A DNA stretch of 64,000 nucleotides from Cytophagales bacterium (GTDB taxonomy: Bacteria > Bacteroidota > Bacteroidia > Cytophagales > Cyclobacteriaceae). Each line of letters begins with the position of its first letter. Position 1 is the first letter of the stretch. Location: positions 106,780 to 170,779 of the forward strand of contig JAKSDQ010000126.1 in the NCBI GenBank assembly GCA_022360015.1. The letters run 5' to 3'. The notes under the pieces were generated by a model, which was not told where the DNA came from, searched no databases, and was given only the letters and a program-made list of their open reading frames with translations. The translations under genes were made by a program, and so were the position numbers. Shown here in pieces: positions 45,701 through 53,978 of this stretch.

Positions 45701-46029
45701 TCCAGGAGTTAAAGGCAGGGCCGATTATCGGTGAAAGGACCGTTGGTATTCTGGTTGGGCCGGCAACCGGGCATACGATGATCGATGGAGGTTACATAAC
45801 CGTGCCTGACGCCCGGCTTTATAGAAATTCGGGCGAATGGTTTGCGGAAGGTTACGGAATAGTGCCTGACATTGAAGTCTGGGATGATCCGGCATTACTG
45901 GCCAATGGGCGGGATCCGCAACTGGAAAGAGGTGTGGAGGAGGTGTTGAAAATGCTGGAGGATAAGCCTAATGAGCTTACACCGAAGCCTGATTATGAGG
46001 ATAGGACAGCTTTTGGTATTAAATATTGA
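42748..46029 (+). CDS. secreted tricorn-type protease (copy B)
   Basis: A 1093-residue paralogue of the preceding gene with the same order: signal peptide, propellers (PKFSPDGNTIAYSANYHGNT), acidic/basic linker, PDZ-like segment and S41-like catalytic domain. The nucleophile Ser976 (GWSGSGGDAF), His752 and Glu1034 (AEGYGIVPDIEV) are kept, but the residue before the histidine is Gly751 (SAGHTY) where copy A and archaeal tricorn have Ser. The neighbourhood of the specificity pocket also differs (ILVGPATGHTMIDGG against LIGISGAPRLVDGG). The two copies probably arose by tandem duplication and have diverged in specificity. Confidence 0.92.
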   Translation: MKTLYSFLIILLLPAWESKAQIDARLLRFPDVSQTHITFVYGGDIWTVEKPGGTAVRITSTPGEESHPKFSPDGNTIAYSANYHGNTDVYTILATGGIPYRITFHSWPDRMVNWHPDGNSLLIASARESGRQRFSQFYKINRQGGIAEKLPIPYGELASYAPDGNHLAYVTRITENYPFKRYRGGLASDVLVFDLKNKTAENITQNPATDGKPEWHGNSIYFISDQGKQKRRNVWIHDIDTKSNKQLTFFEEFDINHFSLGPSEAVFEAGGKLYLLNLRDHQYREVEINVVSDLASLLPKTVNVGKRIMDYHPAHDAKRIVFEARGEIFSVPAENGYIVNLTKSSGALDRHPAWSPDGKYIAYWSDQSGENEIYLAMAKADQPVQKLTNLNGGFGYHLFWSPDSKKLVFINEKQEIRMLDINSRQLTLIDKTVWRNQGGLRGFQVDWSGDSQWIAYSKALENRQLAIFLYNTGNKQSHQVTSGYYNDYDPVFDTEGKYLFLRTERAFSPQYSNLDATWIYANTTRLAAIPLNEEVASPLSAENDQLEDKKEEQDKPGDDKKDKKEGKEAGDKKVKDFKITINGMESRLVVLPPEAGNYGGLSTVKGKLIFHQYPNTGAKDKDSPVKYYDLEKREEKTIIKHANNYKLSGDRKTMMVNARGKYGLIKVAPDQKIETPLRTAELEMTVDPREEWTQIFNDTWRRYRDLFYDPNMHGVDWPAMKHRYGALVNDALTRWDLNNILVELISELSAGHTYAGGGDMERTEFRPTGFLGIDWALQNGRYQIGRIVKPAPWDSEVRSPLDQPGIRAKAGDYIVAVNGVEPDVSKDPYAAFEGLSGKTIELSISQSPNGEKPQKVVIKALTYQQEGRLRHLEWIENNRKTVERLSNGQVGYMYMPNTGIEGQTELYRQFFAQIDKKGFVIDERFNSGGQLSDRFMEMLHRPTLFNLHWRNSKDHQWPLNGNAGPKVMLINGWSGSGGDAFPWAFQELKAGPIIGERTVGILVGPATGHTMIDGGYITVPDARLYRNSGEWFAEGYGIVPDIEVWDDPALLANGRDPQLERGVEEVLKMLEDKPNELTPKPDYEDRTAFGIKY

Positions 46030-46064
46030 GGAGACAGGAATGGTGTGTAGAATCCGAATCCTCA

Positions 46065-46943
46065 TCATTTCAATAGTCCATCATTGTCATCTGCGGGTCT
46101 TTCCTTAGCCAGGATATTCACTGCCAAGTATTTACTCCCCCCTTTTCTTACCTGCTGCCAACCATTTTGTTGAAGGTATTTCATAACATATCTATTGTGC
46201 AGCCCATGGGCCACCAGTATGGCCTGCCCATCTTTCTTTGCCTCTTCGGCTAAATAGAGCGCGTTTTCCATAGCGCGGGACTTTGCTTGGTCGAAAGTCT
46301 CAATATCCTTGTTATTCAAACCCATAAGCCAAAGTATTCTGGAAGTGCCCAGCCAAAACATCAGGGGCATTTTCAGGTTAACAAATTTCATCACTTTTCT
46401 TTCAAACTCCCTGAATCGCGCCTCTTCAATCAGCTCAAAATCGTTGCCAAATAAAAGCTGCGCAGTGTGGCTCGAGCGAGGCAGGGAACTGTGGTATACT
46501 TTTTTTGTAGTTACACCTTTGAGGCAATGTATCTTATTGTCAAATGGAAGCACCCCCACCGTATCATACGCGAGGGCAAATTGCTCTGCCTGCTTTCTAC
46601 CTTTCCAGCCTTTTTTGTTCACATCGGGTTCACCATGCCGGATCAGAATAATTTCGTACGATTCATTTCCATCTTCCGGATAAAGTTGAAGACACCCGCG
46701 CCTATCCGCGTTTTTGTTCCGCGTATCCTGATTTTTATAATACGTCTTGATCTTCTCAAGTTTGGATGGCTGAGCCAGCGTGTGACAACCGCTTAATAAG
46801 GCTATTAAAATGATCGTAATGTATCTTGAAATTGACGGTGGGCAATTGATAATTGACAATTGACAGTTTACAATTGACAACTGGTAGTTGGCAGTTGTTA
46901 AGTTTGAATGTTTGAAAAGAGGTATGTTATAAAAGTTGACCAA
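46065..46943 (-). CDS. histidine phosphatase-family lipoprotein
   Basis: The catalytic body shows the family motif LIRHGEP, the second histidine in LVAHGLHNRY and ordinary phosphoglycerate-mutase-like spacing, so it is a phosphatase of unknown substrate. A lipobox ALLSGC precedes it. The only ATG start (46943) would put 40 residues before the signal peptide, and many of those (YQLSIVNCQLSIINC) are a translation of the TTGACAATTG repeat. A TTG at 46859 would give a normal 25-residue lipoprotein signal (264 aa in all), which I prefer. The gene converges on copy B of the tricorn pair with a 35-bp gap. Confidence 0.8.
   Translation of the reverse strand: MVNFYNIPLFKHSNLTTANYQLSIVNCQLSIINCPPSISRYITIILIALLSGCHTLAQPSKLEKIKTYYKNQDTRNKNADRRGCLQLYPEDGNESYEIILIRHGEPDVNKKGWKGRKQAEQFALAYDTVGVLPFDNKIHCLKGVTTKKVYHSSLPRSSHTAQLLFGNDFELIEEARFREFERKVMKFVNLKMPLMFWLGTSRILWLMGLNNKDIETFDQAKSRAMENALYLAEEAKKDGQAILVAHGLHNRYVMKYLQQNGWQQVRKGGSKYLAVNILAKERPADDNDGLLK
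46842..46897. repeat. TTGACAATTG-type repeat inside the 5' end of the phosphatase frame
   Basis: Overlapping CAATTGATAATTGACAATTGACAGTTTACAATTG units. They match runs elsewhere in intergenic gaps, so here the repeat has probably grown into, or inserted next to, the start of a gene. Confidence 0.65.
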
Positions 46944-47348
46944 GTCAAATCCTGTTTAATAAGATAAAAACAATGTGTTGTTAATTCTAATCTATTTATT
47001 TAACCCTATTTAAAACAATAATCCACCAAAAAGTTCTAAAATATCATGTCTAAACAACCCCAATTGTCAATTGTCAATTACTAAAAGTTTTGTTTGGTGG
47101 TCAAATATAACTAAAAACTAACAACCGGGGTTTGATGTGGGAAGTCTTTTTACGAGACAAATGGTGGGATAAATCTTGAAAGTCGGGTAGGTGGAAAGGG
47201 AGGATACACAGGGACAGGGAGGGGCCCGTAAGCAAAAGGCAATTGGAGTTAAATGAGAAAGACAGGGCACCCCGGCTTCCCTCAAATGCCGGGGTAGACC
47301 CATCTTGAAATAACGCCGGTTAACGGAGTTGATTGGCACTAAAAATGA
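46944..47348. other. repeat-bearing gap with no gene
   Basis: About 400 bp between the phosphatase and a gene remnant. It contains another CAATTGTCAATTGTCAATTA run at 47061-47080 and AT-rich sequence. A 73-codon minus-strand frame at 47118-47339 is Pro/Cys-rich and has no family features, so I do not call it. Confidence 0.5.
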
Positions 47349-47720
47349 TCAATTTTTACTATGGGTTAGCGTGATTGCTGCCTTTTTACCCTTCCAGTCT
47401 ACCGGATCTTTGTTGCCAGATACAGCTAAAGGCGATTCAGGGGAAGCATATTCATAGGTAAACACCTGCCCTTGTACGGATTGGCCGTCGATAATGACAC
47501 ATACCGGGCCACTGCCGGCATTTTCAGGTACCTTTACTTTCAGTACTGCCACCTGATTAAACCGAATAGCTTTCGGATGCGATTTATCATCGAACAACAG
47601 CCTGTTTTGTTCGATGAAAACGCCAGATACCCCACGCTGTACATGGGATGTTGCTTTTGCCTTATTGCTACGTGACAGTGTTGGCGCAACAGTCCACGTA
47701 TTTAATCCGTGAATGTTCAA
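47349..47720 (-). pseudogene. fragment of an IPT/TIG-domain protein
   Basis: A 123-residue frame whose middle reads FNQVAVLKVKVPENAGSGPV and CVIIDGQSVQGQVFTYEYAS, the end of an IPT/TIG immunoglobulin-like domain. The N-terminal 40 residues and the last 25 (KDPVDWKGKKAAITLTHSKN) do not continue any such protein, there is no signal peptide, and the expected partner domains (usually NHL or TonB-linked parts) are absent. I read it as a leftover of a larger surface protein. It abuts a second remnant on the opposite strand. Confidence 0.5.
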
Positions 47721-47728
47721 CCTATGAT

Positions 47729-47926
47729 ATGAAAACTACGCTTGTTTACATTTTACTACCTATGCCGTGTCTCATGGCCAGTTTGTTGTCCCATGCCCAG
47801 GACACCTCTGAACCGGATGCTTATCAACAACAAACCGGCATTTTTTTTATGGGGGAATTCGCCCGGCCATCGGTTCATAAGTTTAACCTCCTGTCGCTGA
47901 ATATCGGCATCAAAACACGCTTTTAG
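47729..47926 (+). pseudogene. remnant joining a signal peptide to the last strand of an outer-membrane barrel
   Basis: A 65-residue frame starting MKTTLVYILLPMPCLMASLL with a clean signal peptide (cleavage near SHAQ), about 20 residues of mature protein, and then FNLLSLNIGIKTRF, which has the pattern of a closing beta-strand of a Bacteroidota outer-membrane protein with a terminal Phe. Nothing of the barrel between them remains. This is the same start-plus-end pattern as the ROK, MFS and ArsR remnants. It could alternatively be a genuine tiny exported protein. Confidence 0.45.
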
Positions 47927-48036
47927 GTCGATGCCTGAAGCCGGTTTACCGTTTTGTCAGTTTATCAACAGGTTTTCAAAACGCCGGTACCCCGAAAGCA
48001 CTGAGCCAGTCGCTATTCCTGCATCGGTATTTAGAT

Positions 48037-48957
48037 TCAGGAATGCACGGGTACAGACATTGTTGCCCCTTGTTTTTTATAGCCAAAAAAACCCAGTATT
48101 CCGTCAAATTGATCATTAAGCTGTTCTATGGTATCCTCGCGTAGCTTTTCTCTGTAGTCACCGGCAACCCCTTTCCGTACATGGGCAAATTTATTTTCTT
48201 TCCTGACCCTGTTTTGTTCATATTCTGTCAAGAGTTCTTCACTTAACCGGTCACTGATTTTTAATCCTGACTTATTTGCTAAGCCCGCTAACCAACGCCT
48301 GTAGCCTGAAACCATATCTTCATATCTGACGATTCCAACATTGTCGTATTTAGCAATGAGATTATTTCTGTACCTGTCAAAAACAGCGTGCACTTTATCA
48401 CTTTCGCTTAAAACGTATTCATCGATACTAATGCTTCTGGCCCATTCCCTGACTTCCAGAAACTCTTCTCTTTTATCACTCTTTTCCGGAGGTACAGGAT
48501 GGCTTAATGCGGTTGAATAATAATTGGAAACCAATATATCCCTGGGATCTCTTACAGATAAAACCACGTTATATTTTTCCAGATTATCTATCCCTTCAAT
48601 CATACCTCCAAAAACACTGTACAGATACCCCCGAGGTTTAAAAATGTGCTTATACTGCTCCATTTCCTTTATTGAAAGCGAGTCTAAATACGGCATTTTT
48701 GTCAAAAAGGCATAATCATGAATCGCCACCGGCGTCAAACCATGTTCATTTGACATTTTTGTCAAAACTCCCTTAACGTATTGTGTCGCTGCTTTATTGA
48801 TGCTGAAGTGGATGATACTCTTTGCTTCGGAATTGTTGCGGTGTTTCTTTTTTAATAAATCTATTTCTACTTTAAATTTTTTTTTGAACGCTCTATCTTT
48901 TTGTACTCTTTTAATAATTGGAATCTTTTTTACTAACTTTTTGATATTGTTTTTCAT
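48037..48957 (-). CDS. sulfotransferase-domain protein
   Basis: A 306-residue protein. The 5'-phosphosulfate loop appears as FSINKAATQYVKGVL, the 3'-phosphate motif as VVLSVRDPRDILVSNYYS and the C-terminal PAPS-binding segment as HVRKGVAGDYREKL, all in the right order for a PAPS-dependent sulfotransferase. The N-terminus is very Lys-rich (MKNNIKKLVKKIPIIKRVQK) and has no signal peptide, so it acts in the cytoplasm, perhaps on glycan or glycolipid precursors. No PAPS-synthesis or glycosyltransferase genes are near. Its neighbours are remnants, suggesting a recombination-prone spot. Confidence 0.8.
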   Translation of the reverse strand: MKNNIKKLVKKIPIIKRVQKDRAFKKKFKVEIDLLKKKHRNNSEAKSIIHFSINKAATQYVKGVLTKMSNEHGLTPVAIHDYAFLTKMPYLDSLSIKEMEQYKHIFKPRGYLYSVFGGMIEGIDNLEKYNVVLSVRDPRDILVSNYYSTALSHPVPPEKSDKREEFLEVREWARSISIDEYVLSESDKVHAVFDRYRNNLIAKYDNVGIVRYEDMVSGYRRWLAGLANKSGLKISDRLSEELLTEYEQNRVRKENKFAHVRKGVAGDYREKLREDTIEQLNDQFDGILGFFGYKKQGATMSVPVHS

Positions 48958-49385
48958 GCTTTTTTTGATTGGACGAATATTTTAAAAAATTAAAAAAATA
49001 ATCATATAGCTATTCTTCCGGATAAATTCCAGCACGCTAATCTTACATAAAGAGAAGATGTGATTTCAAATTAAATTGGTTAAAATACCCTGTATTCGCT
49101 TAATTAAAAAGTAATGATTTAAAAAAAGGAAAAATAGCAATTTATTAGGATAATTACGAACCACCCGGGATAAAATTGTACTGCTTCAGCGAAGTGTTTG
49201 GAAATGTCACCGACCCAACCTTCAAATCTTAACAAACCTGCAGGATTGGATTATATCGACATTCAACGGAAATCGGTGCGCAAAGTCAGCAAGAACATTG
49301 ACCTTAATCCTTGATAACCAGGGGCCTGATTTCCAATTTTGCCTTTGGAAAAAACAAATGGTTACAAAAACATTTTTAAAAGGTC
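48958..49385. other. AT-rich divergent promoter region
   Basis: 428 bp between the sulfotransferase (-) and the Omp85 fusion gene (+). A 36-codon frame at 49204-49314 (MSPTQPSNLNKPAGLDYIDI...) is too short to call. No repeat or RNA gene seen. Confidence 0.4.
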
Positions 49386-52300
49386 ATGAATGGTACAGAG
49401 ATTGTGAGGTGTTATATCATCTGGATCTTTATTATCACCATTTTTCCCCTATCAGCTAACGGACAATATTTCGGGAGAAACAAGGTACAGTATAAGTCAC
49501 TCGATTTTAGCGTGTTGCAGACACCCAACTTTGAGATTTACCATTATATCGATAATGATTCACTCCTCAACCATCTTGCCGCGCGATGTGAACAATGGTA
49601 TCATCTTCATCAGCAATCTTTAAAAGACACTATCCAATTTAAAAATCCCATTATATTCTACCGAAACCACGGTGATTTTCAACAGACCACGACCATTAGC
49701 AGCCTGATCGGAGTGGGTACCGGTGGGGTGACAGAATCTTTAAAAAACAGGGTGGTGATGCCCTTGCTGATGTCTGCCCGGCAAACTGACCATGTATTGG
49801 GACATGAGCTTGTCCATGCTTTTCAATATAACATCCTCATAAGAGACGACTCCGCAACCGCTTCTTCTATCCGAAATATACCACTTTGGATGATTGAAGG
49901 GCTCGCAGAATACTTGTCCATTGGCAGGATCGATGCCCATACCGCTATGTGGATGAGAGATGCTGTGATCAACGATGACATTCCTACCTTAAAAGAATTG
50001 ACGTTCAGACCCGGGGCGTATTTTCCGTATCGCTATGGCCAGGCTTTTTGGGCTTTTTTAACCGGAGTGTGGGGGGATTCGGTCATTACACCTATGTTGA
50101 AAAGAACAGCCAAACTGGGCCTGGATAACGCCTTGATTTCCATGTTTAGCCTAAATGCCGATACAATGTCTGCGATCTGGCAGGAATCGCTAATGAACAT
50201 ATATAAACCATTCCAAAGTGAAAACAATGCCCCAATAGCCGGAACCAGAATCATCTCGGAAGAAAATGCAGGAACAATCAACATATCACCGGCTATTAGC
50301 CCCGACGGAAAGTATCTCATGTTCCTATCTGAAAGAGATGTGCTTAACATCGACCTTTTTTTGGCAGATGCCGGTACCGGAAAAATTTTAAAAAAAATCT
50401 CCAGTGCCACACGGGCAAGTCATATTGATGCCCTTGATTTCATCGAGTCAGCAGGGGCCTGGTCTCCGGACGGGAATCAATTTGCTTATGTGGTATACAG
50501 TCAGGGAGTCAATAAGCTGGTGATCCTGGATGTATTTAAAAATAAAATAGTAAACCAAATCAAGTTATCAGGATTGCCCTCCTTTGGTAACCCTTCCTGG
50601 TCACCAGATGGCAATAGCATCGTGGTCACTGGCCTGGTTCAGGGCCAAAGTGATCTTTACTGCTATGACCTGAAGCAAAAAAGTGTACAAAAGCTAACTG
50701 ATGACTACTATTCCGACATCCAACCGTCCTGGTCGCCCGATGGAAATTTTATCGTATTTGCCAGCGACCGTTTAAGTCATCGATTTGGAAAAACCAATGG
50801 TAAATACACATTTAACCTCTCTTACCTCGACATGTCTACCGGGCAGGTGACTGATCTGGATTTATTTTACGGCGCCAACAACCTGAATCCGGTGTTTAGC
50901 CCCGACAGTCGTTCCATATACTTTTTATCAGACAGGGATGGGTTTCGTAATCTTTACCGGTATGACCTTAAGAATCAGCATATTTATCAGAACACCAACT
51001 ATTTTACAGGAATCAGTGGGATAACTACCTTTTCCCCAGCCATCAGTCTGGCCATGAAAAATGAATGCATTGCCTACACCCATTATTTCAAAAAAGGATA
51101 TACGATTTACAGAGCTCCTCTAAAAGATTTTCACGAGAAGAAAGTCAACCCGGAAAGTATCAATTTTCTCGCAGCCACGCTCCCGCCGGTTCAGCCCTCC
51201 CCGGCCAATTTGGTGGATGAGCATCTTTCGAAAATCGATACCCTTTCCCCGGTACCGGTTGACTCTTTTAAAGTTTTTCCCTACCGGCCCAAATTTAAAC
51301 TGGATTACATTTCAAACCTTGGCATTGGAATCTCCACAAGCCGTTATGGAACAGGTATAGCCGGGGGAGTCAACATGCTTTTTAGTGACATGATTGGTAA
51401 TAACCAGTTGCTAACCGGCCTTGCACTTAATGGTATGATCTATGATTTTGCCGGCATGGCCGCCTATCTAAACCAGAAAAACAGGATTAACTGGGGCGTT
51501 GCCATCTCACATATTCCCTTCAGATCAAGCCGCCTGGGATTAAAGGCGGACACTATTCAGTACAATGACACCACACTGGTTGTCGACAATCTTTATCTTG
51601 ATGAATTACGGACTTTCGAGGATCAGATAAGCGTGTTTACCTTCCTCCCGTTATCTCTAACCAACCGTTTCGAACTGGGATCCACCTTTTCCCGTTACAG
51701 CTACCGTCTGGACCGGATAAATAATTACTACCTGGATGATATTTTAATCGGAGAAAGCCGGGATGAAAAATTACCGGCCCCATCAGGATTCAGTGTCTGG
51801 AGCGGAAGTTTGGCGTTTGTTAAAGACAACTCAAAATTTGGTATTGCCTCGCCACTGCAGGGAAACAGGATCAGGCTTGAAGTTAGTAAATTTCTGGGGG
51901 ATTTGGATTTTCACACGTTTCTTGTCGATTTTCGGAAATATCAATATGTAAAACCCCTATCACTGGCATTCAGAGCTTATCACTTTGCCCGGCATGGACA
52001 TCATGCGGAAAATGACCGACTTTCCGAATTGTTCATTGGTTTTCCTACACTGATCAGGGGATATGATAATGTGATATTTACCAACCGGCTGAATGGCGAT
52101 ATTGACAATGGTTTTACAGTAAACGATCTTTTTGGAAGCAGGATTCTTGTAGGCAATTTTGAAGTAAGGCTTCCTCTAAGCGGACCAAAGCGGCTGACAT
52201 TATTTGAGTCTTCCATGCTCTTTACGGAAGTAACCTGGTTCTTCGATGCCGGTGTGGCCTGGGAATCAGGGAGAAAACTTTTTAGTAGCTCCTCCGGAAC

Positions 52301-52457
52301 CGACACCCCGGAAGCTACCCCGGTATATAGCATGGGCTGGTCACTGCGAATTAATCTATTCGGCCAAATGGTGCTGGAACCCTATTATGCTATTCCTTTT
52401 CAACGTGAGGACATAAAGACCGGTACCTTCGGGTTGAACTTTTGGCCGGGATGGTGA
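49386..52457 (+). CDS. outer-membrane protein: gluzincin peptidase, TolB-like propeller, Omp85-type barrel
   Basis: A 1023-residue exported protein (signal ending SANGQ). Residues about 40-280 are a peptidase-MA-like metallopeptidase: HELVH at 140-144 and WMIEGLAEYLS at 168-178 provide the two His and the downstream Glu ligands of a gluzincin. Residues about 285-590 are propeller blades (ISPDGKYLMFLSERDVLNID; PSWSPDGNSIVVTGL; PVFSPDSRSIYFLSDRDGFR). From about 640 a beta-barrel follows, with the Omp85-type motif LIRGYDN near 889 and a terminal FGLNFWPGW. The peptidase is therefore anchored to a barrel, probably facing the periplasm. It is monocistronic. Confidence 0.88.
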   Translation: MNGTEIVRCYIIWIFIITIFPLSANGQYFGRNKVQYKSLDFSVLQTPNFEIYHYIDNDSLLNHLAARCEQWYHLHQQSLKDTIQFKNPIIFYRNHGDFQQTTTISSLIGVGTGGVTESLKNRVVMPLLMSARQTDHVLGHELVHAFQYNILIRDDSATASSIRNIPLWMIEGLAEYLSIGRIDAHTAMWMRDAVINDDIPTLKELTFRPGAYFPYRYGQAFWAFLTGVWGDSVITPMLKRTAKLGLDNALISMFSLNADTMSAIWQESLMNIYKPFQSENNAPIAGTRIISEENAGTINISPAISPDGKYLMFLSERDVLNIDLFLADAGTGKILKKISSATRASHIDALDFIESAGAWSPDGNQFAYVVYSQGVNKLVILDVFKNKIVNQIKLSGLPSFGNPSWSPDGNSIVVTGLVQGQSDLYCYDLKQKSVQKLTDDYYSDIQPSWSPDGNFIVFASDRLSHRFGKTNGKYTFNLSYLDMSTGQVTDLDLFYGANNLNPVFSPDSRSIYFLSDRDGFRNLYRYDLKNQHIYQNTNYFTGISGITTFSPAISLAMKNECIAYTHYFKKGYTIYRAPLKDFHEKKVNPESINFLAATLPPVQPSPANLVDEHLSKIDTLSPVPVDSFKVFPYRPKFKLDYISNLGIGISTSRYGTGIAGGVNMLFSDMIGNNQLLTGLALNGMIYDFAGMAAYLNQKNRINWGVAISHIPFRSSRLGLKADTIQYNDTTLVVDNLYLDELRTFEDQISVFTFLPLSLTNRFELGSTFSRYSYRLDRINNYYLDDILIGESRDEKLPAPSGFSVWSGSLAFVKDNSKFGIASPLQGNRIRLEVSKFLGDLDFHTFLVDFRKYQYVKPLSLAFRAYHFARHGHHAENDRLSELFIGFPTLIRGYDNVIFTNRLNGDIDNGFTVNDLFGSRILVGNFEVRLPLSGPKRLTLFESSMLFTEVTWFFDAGVAWESGRKLFSSSSGTDTPEATPVYSMGWSLRINLFGQMVLEPYYAIPFQREDIKTGTFGLNFWPGW

Positions 52458-52491
52458 AGTGCTATGGTTCAAATACAGCACGTGGCTATTT

Positions 52492-53085
52492 CTATTGAGA
52501 ATGGGTATAATGAAACGTTTCGGTAGTGGTTTGCTCAATGTTTTTACTTATACCCCTCATCACAAATGAAATTACAATTGAAAAGACGCCTTCTACAATC
52601 GCAAAAAAACCGAGTACCAGTGCTAATGCCTGGTAATCCATCTTGCTAAAAATCAATATCCCACCAAATATCACTCCAATGATGCCATTTACAAAATACA
52701 GAATTCTTTTCGGTACAAACGCCTTTAGTTTAATCGCAGATATTAGTTGGGCGAAACCGGTAAAAACAGCCCATAAAGCTACCAAAACAACGAATGTATC
52801 AATGGTAAGGCGGGGATTGAATAAGATAATAAGGCCAATAATAAAGTTGAGGTTACCTTCATAAATCCAAAATCGCCACAATGTATTTTTCTTTCTGTAA
52901 TAAATACCCCCCAGTATAAAAAACATGCCTAAAAATACTGCCAGGATACCAAAATAGTTAATCAGTATTAATAAGGTGATTTCCGGCAAAAAAATGGCAG
53001 CAATACCAAATACGATAGCAGCAATACCGTTGACTGTAAGCAGCCACCAGTTTTTAAAAAGATCGGATCCTTTTGCTTGAATCAT
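52492..53085 (-). CDS. HdeD-family (DUF308) membrane protein
   Basis: A 197-residue inner-membrane protein with six hydrophobic helices in three pairs (WLLTVNGIAAIVFGIAAIFL; LLILINYFGILAVFLGMFFI; NFIIGLIILFNPRLTIDTFV), the layout of DUF308/HdeD proteins. In E. coli HdeD contributes to acid resistance; no such role is shown here. It converges on the Omp85 fusion gene with a 34-bp gap and has no operon partner. Confidence 0.9.
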   Translation of the reverse strand: MIQAKGSDLFKNWWLLTVNGIAAIVFGIAAIFLPEITLLILINYFGILAVFLGMFFILGGIYYRKKNTLWRFWIYEGNLNFIIGLIILFNPRLTIDTFVVLVALWAVFTGFAQLISAIKLKAFVPKRILYFVNGIIGVIFGGILIFSKMDYQALALVLGFFAIVEGVFSIVISFVMRGISKNIEQTTTETFHYTHSQ

Positions 53086-53247
53086 AGGTTAAATGGCCGT
53101 TTTAATAGTTTTGAATTGTGCGATAATATGTTGTGATTGCCCTTCAAAACCAATGACACGCATCATTTAACGGTCTGACTTTCATCAGTATTCCGGTTTT
53201 CGCCTTTCGTAATTTTAGTGGAGGTCAAACCGGGAAAGTCAGCACAC

Positions 53248-53949
53248 TCAGGCAATTTTCAAGGCAATTTGAACCATATCGGTAAAAGCGCTTTCCCGGT
53301 CGAGGGTTGAAGCGGACGCCTTTGTCAGAATATTATCGCTTACTGTGAGCAAAGACAAAGCGGAAACACCGAACCTCGACGCCATAGTATACAATATCGC
53401 TGTTTCCATTTCCACACACAAGATGTTGTGGTCCATCCATACCTGATAACGTTTGGAGTCATCGGGGTGATAAAACAGGTCGGTGCTGAAAACGTTCCCA
53501 ACGGTCGTTTCAGCACCCATCTCAAGGGCCGCCTTTCGGGCTGATTCCAACAAAGCATAATCGGCCAATGGGGCAAAATCAAAGCCATTGAAAGCAGACC
53601 GGTTGATGTTGGAATCAGTTGATGCGCCCATAGCCATAATAACATGGCCCAATTCGAGCCCTGGTTGAATACAGCCACAGGTCCCCATCCGGATGACTTT
53701 TTTAACCTGATAGTCAACCATCAACTCATGCAGGTAAATGGCCGTACTGGGCATGCCCATACCTGTTCCCATTACGGAAATTTTTTTCCCTTCAAACGAA
53801 CCTGTAAAGCCGTGCATATTCCGCACCTCATTAAAACAACTCGAGTCAGTCAGCATAGTTTCAGCAATATGCCTGGCGCGTTTGGGATCACCTGAAATAA
53901 GTACTGTCTCGGCTATGTCGCCAGGCTTTGCTTCAATGTGAAGGCTCAT
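53248..53949 (-). CDS. deoD: purine-nucleoside phosphorylase, DeoD type
   Basis: A 233-residue hexameric-type phosphorylase that cleaves purine (deoxy)nucleosides with phosphate. The phosphate-site residues are visible in SGDPKRARHIAE (Arg24) and IRMGTCG, the ribose site in VEMETA and the base-site Asp in TVSDNI. The length equals E. coli DeoD (239). It lies 29 bp downstream of the aconitase gene in the same direction, so the two are likely co-transcribed. Confidence 0.95.
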   Translation of the reverse strand: MSLHIEAKPGDIAETVLISGDPKRARHIAETMLTDSSCFNEVRNMHGFTGSFEGKKISVMGTGMGMPSTAIYLHELMVDYQVKKVIRMGTCGCIQPGLELGHVIMAMGASTDSNINRSAFNGFDFAPLADYALLESARKAALEMGAETTVGNVFSTDLFYHPDDSKRYQVWMDHNILCVEMETAILYTMASRFGVSALSLLTVSDNILTKASASTLDRESAFTDMVQIALKIA

Positions 53950-53978
53950 AGGGTTAATTTTTGGTGCTATTCAGCCCT

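Noticed and set aside
47118..47339. 73-codon minus-strand frame
   Set aside because: Pro/Cys-rich low-quality translation in a repeat-bearing gap.
47931..48119. 62-codon plus-strand frame after the barrel remnant
   Set aside because: Mostly antisense to the sulfotransferase C-terminus.
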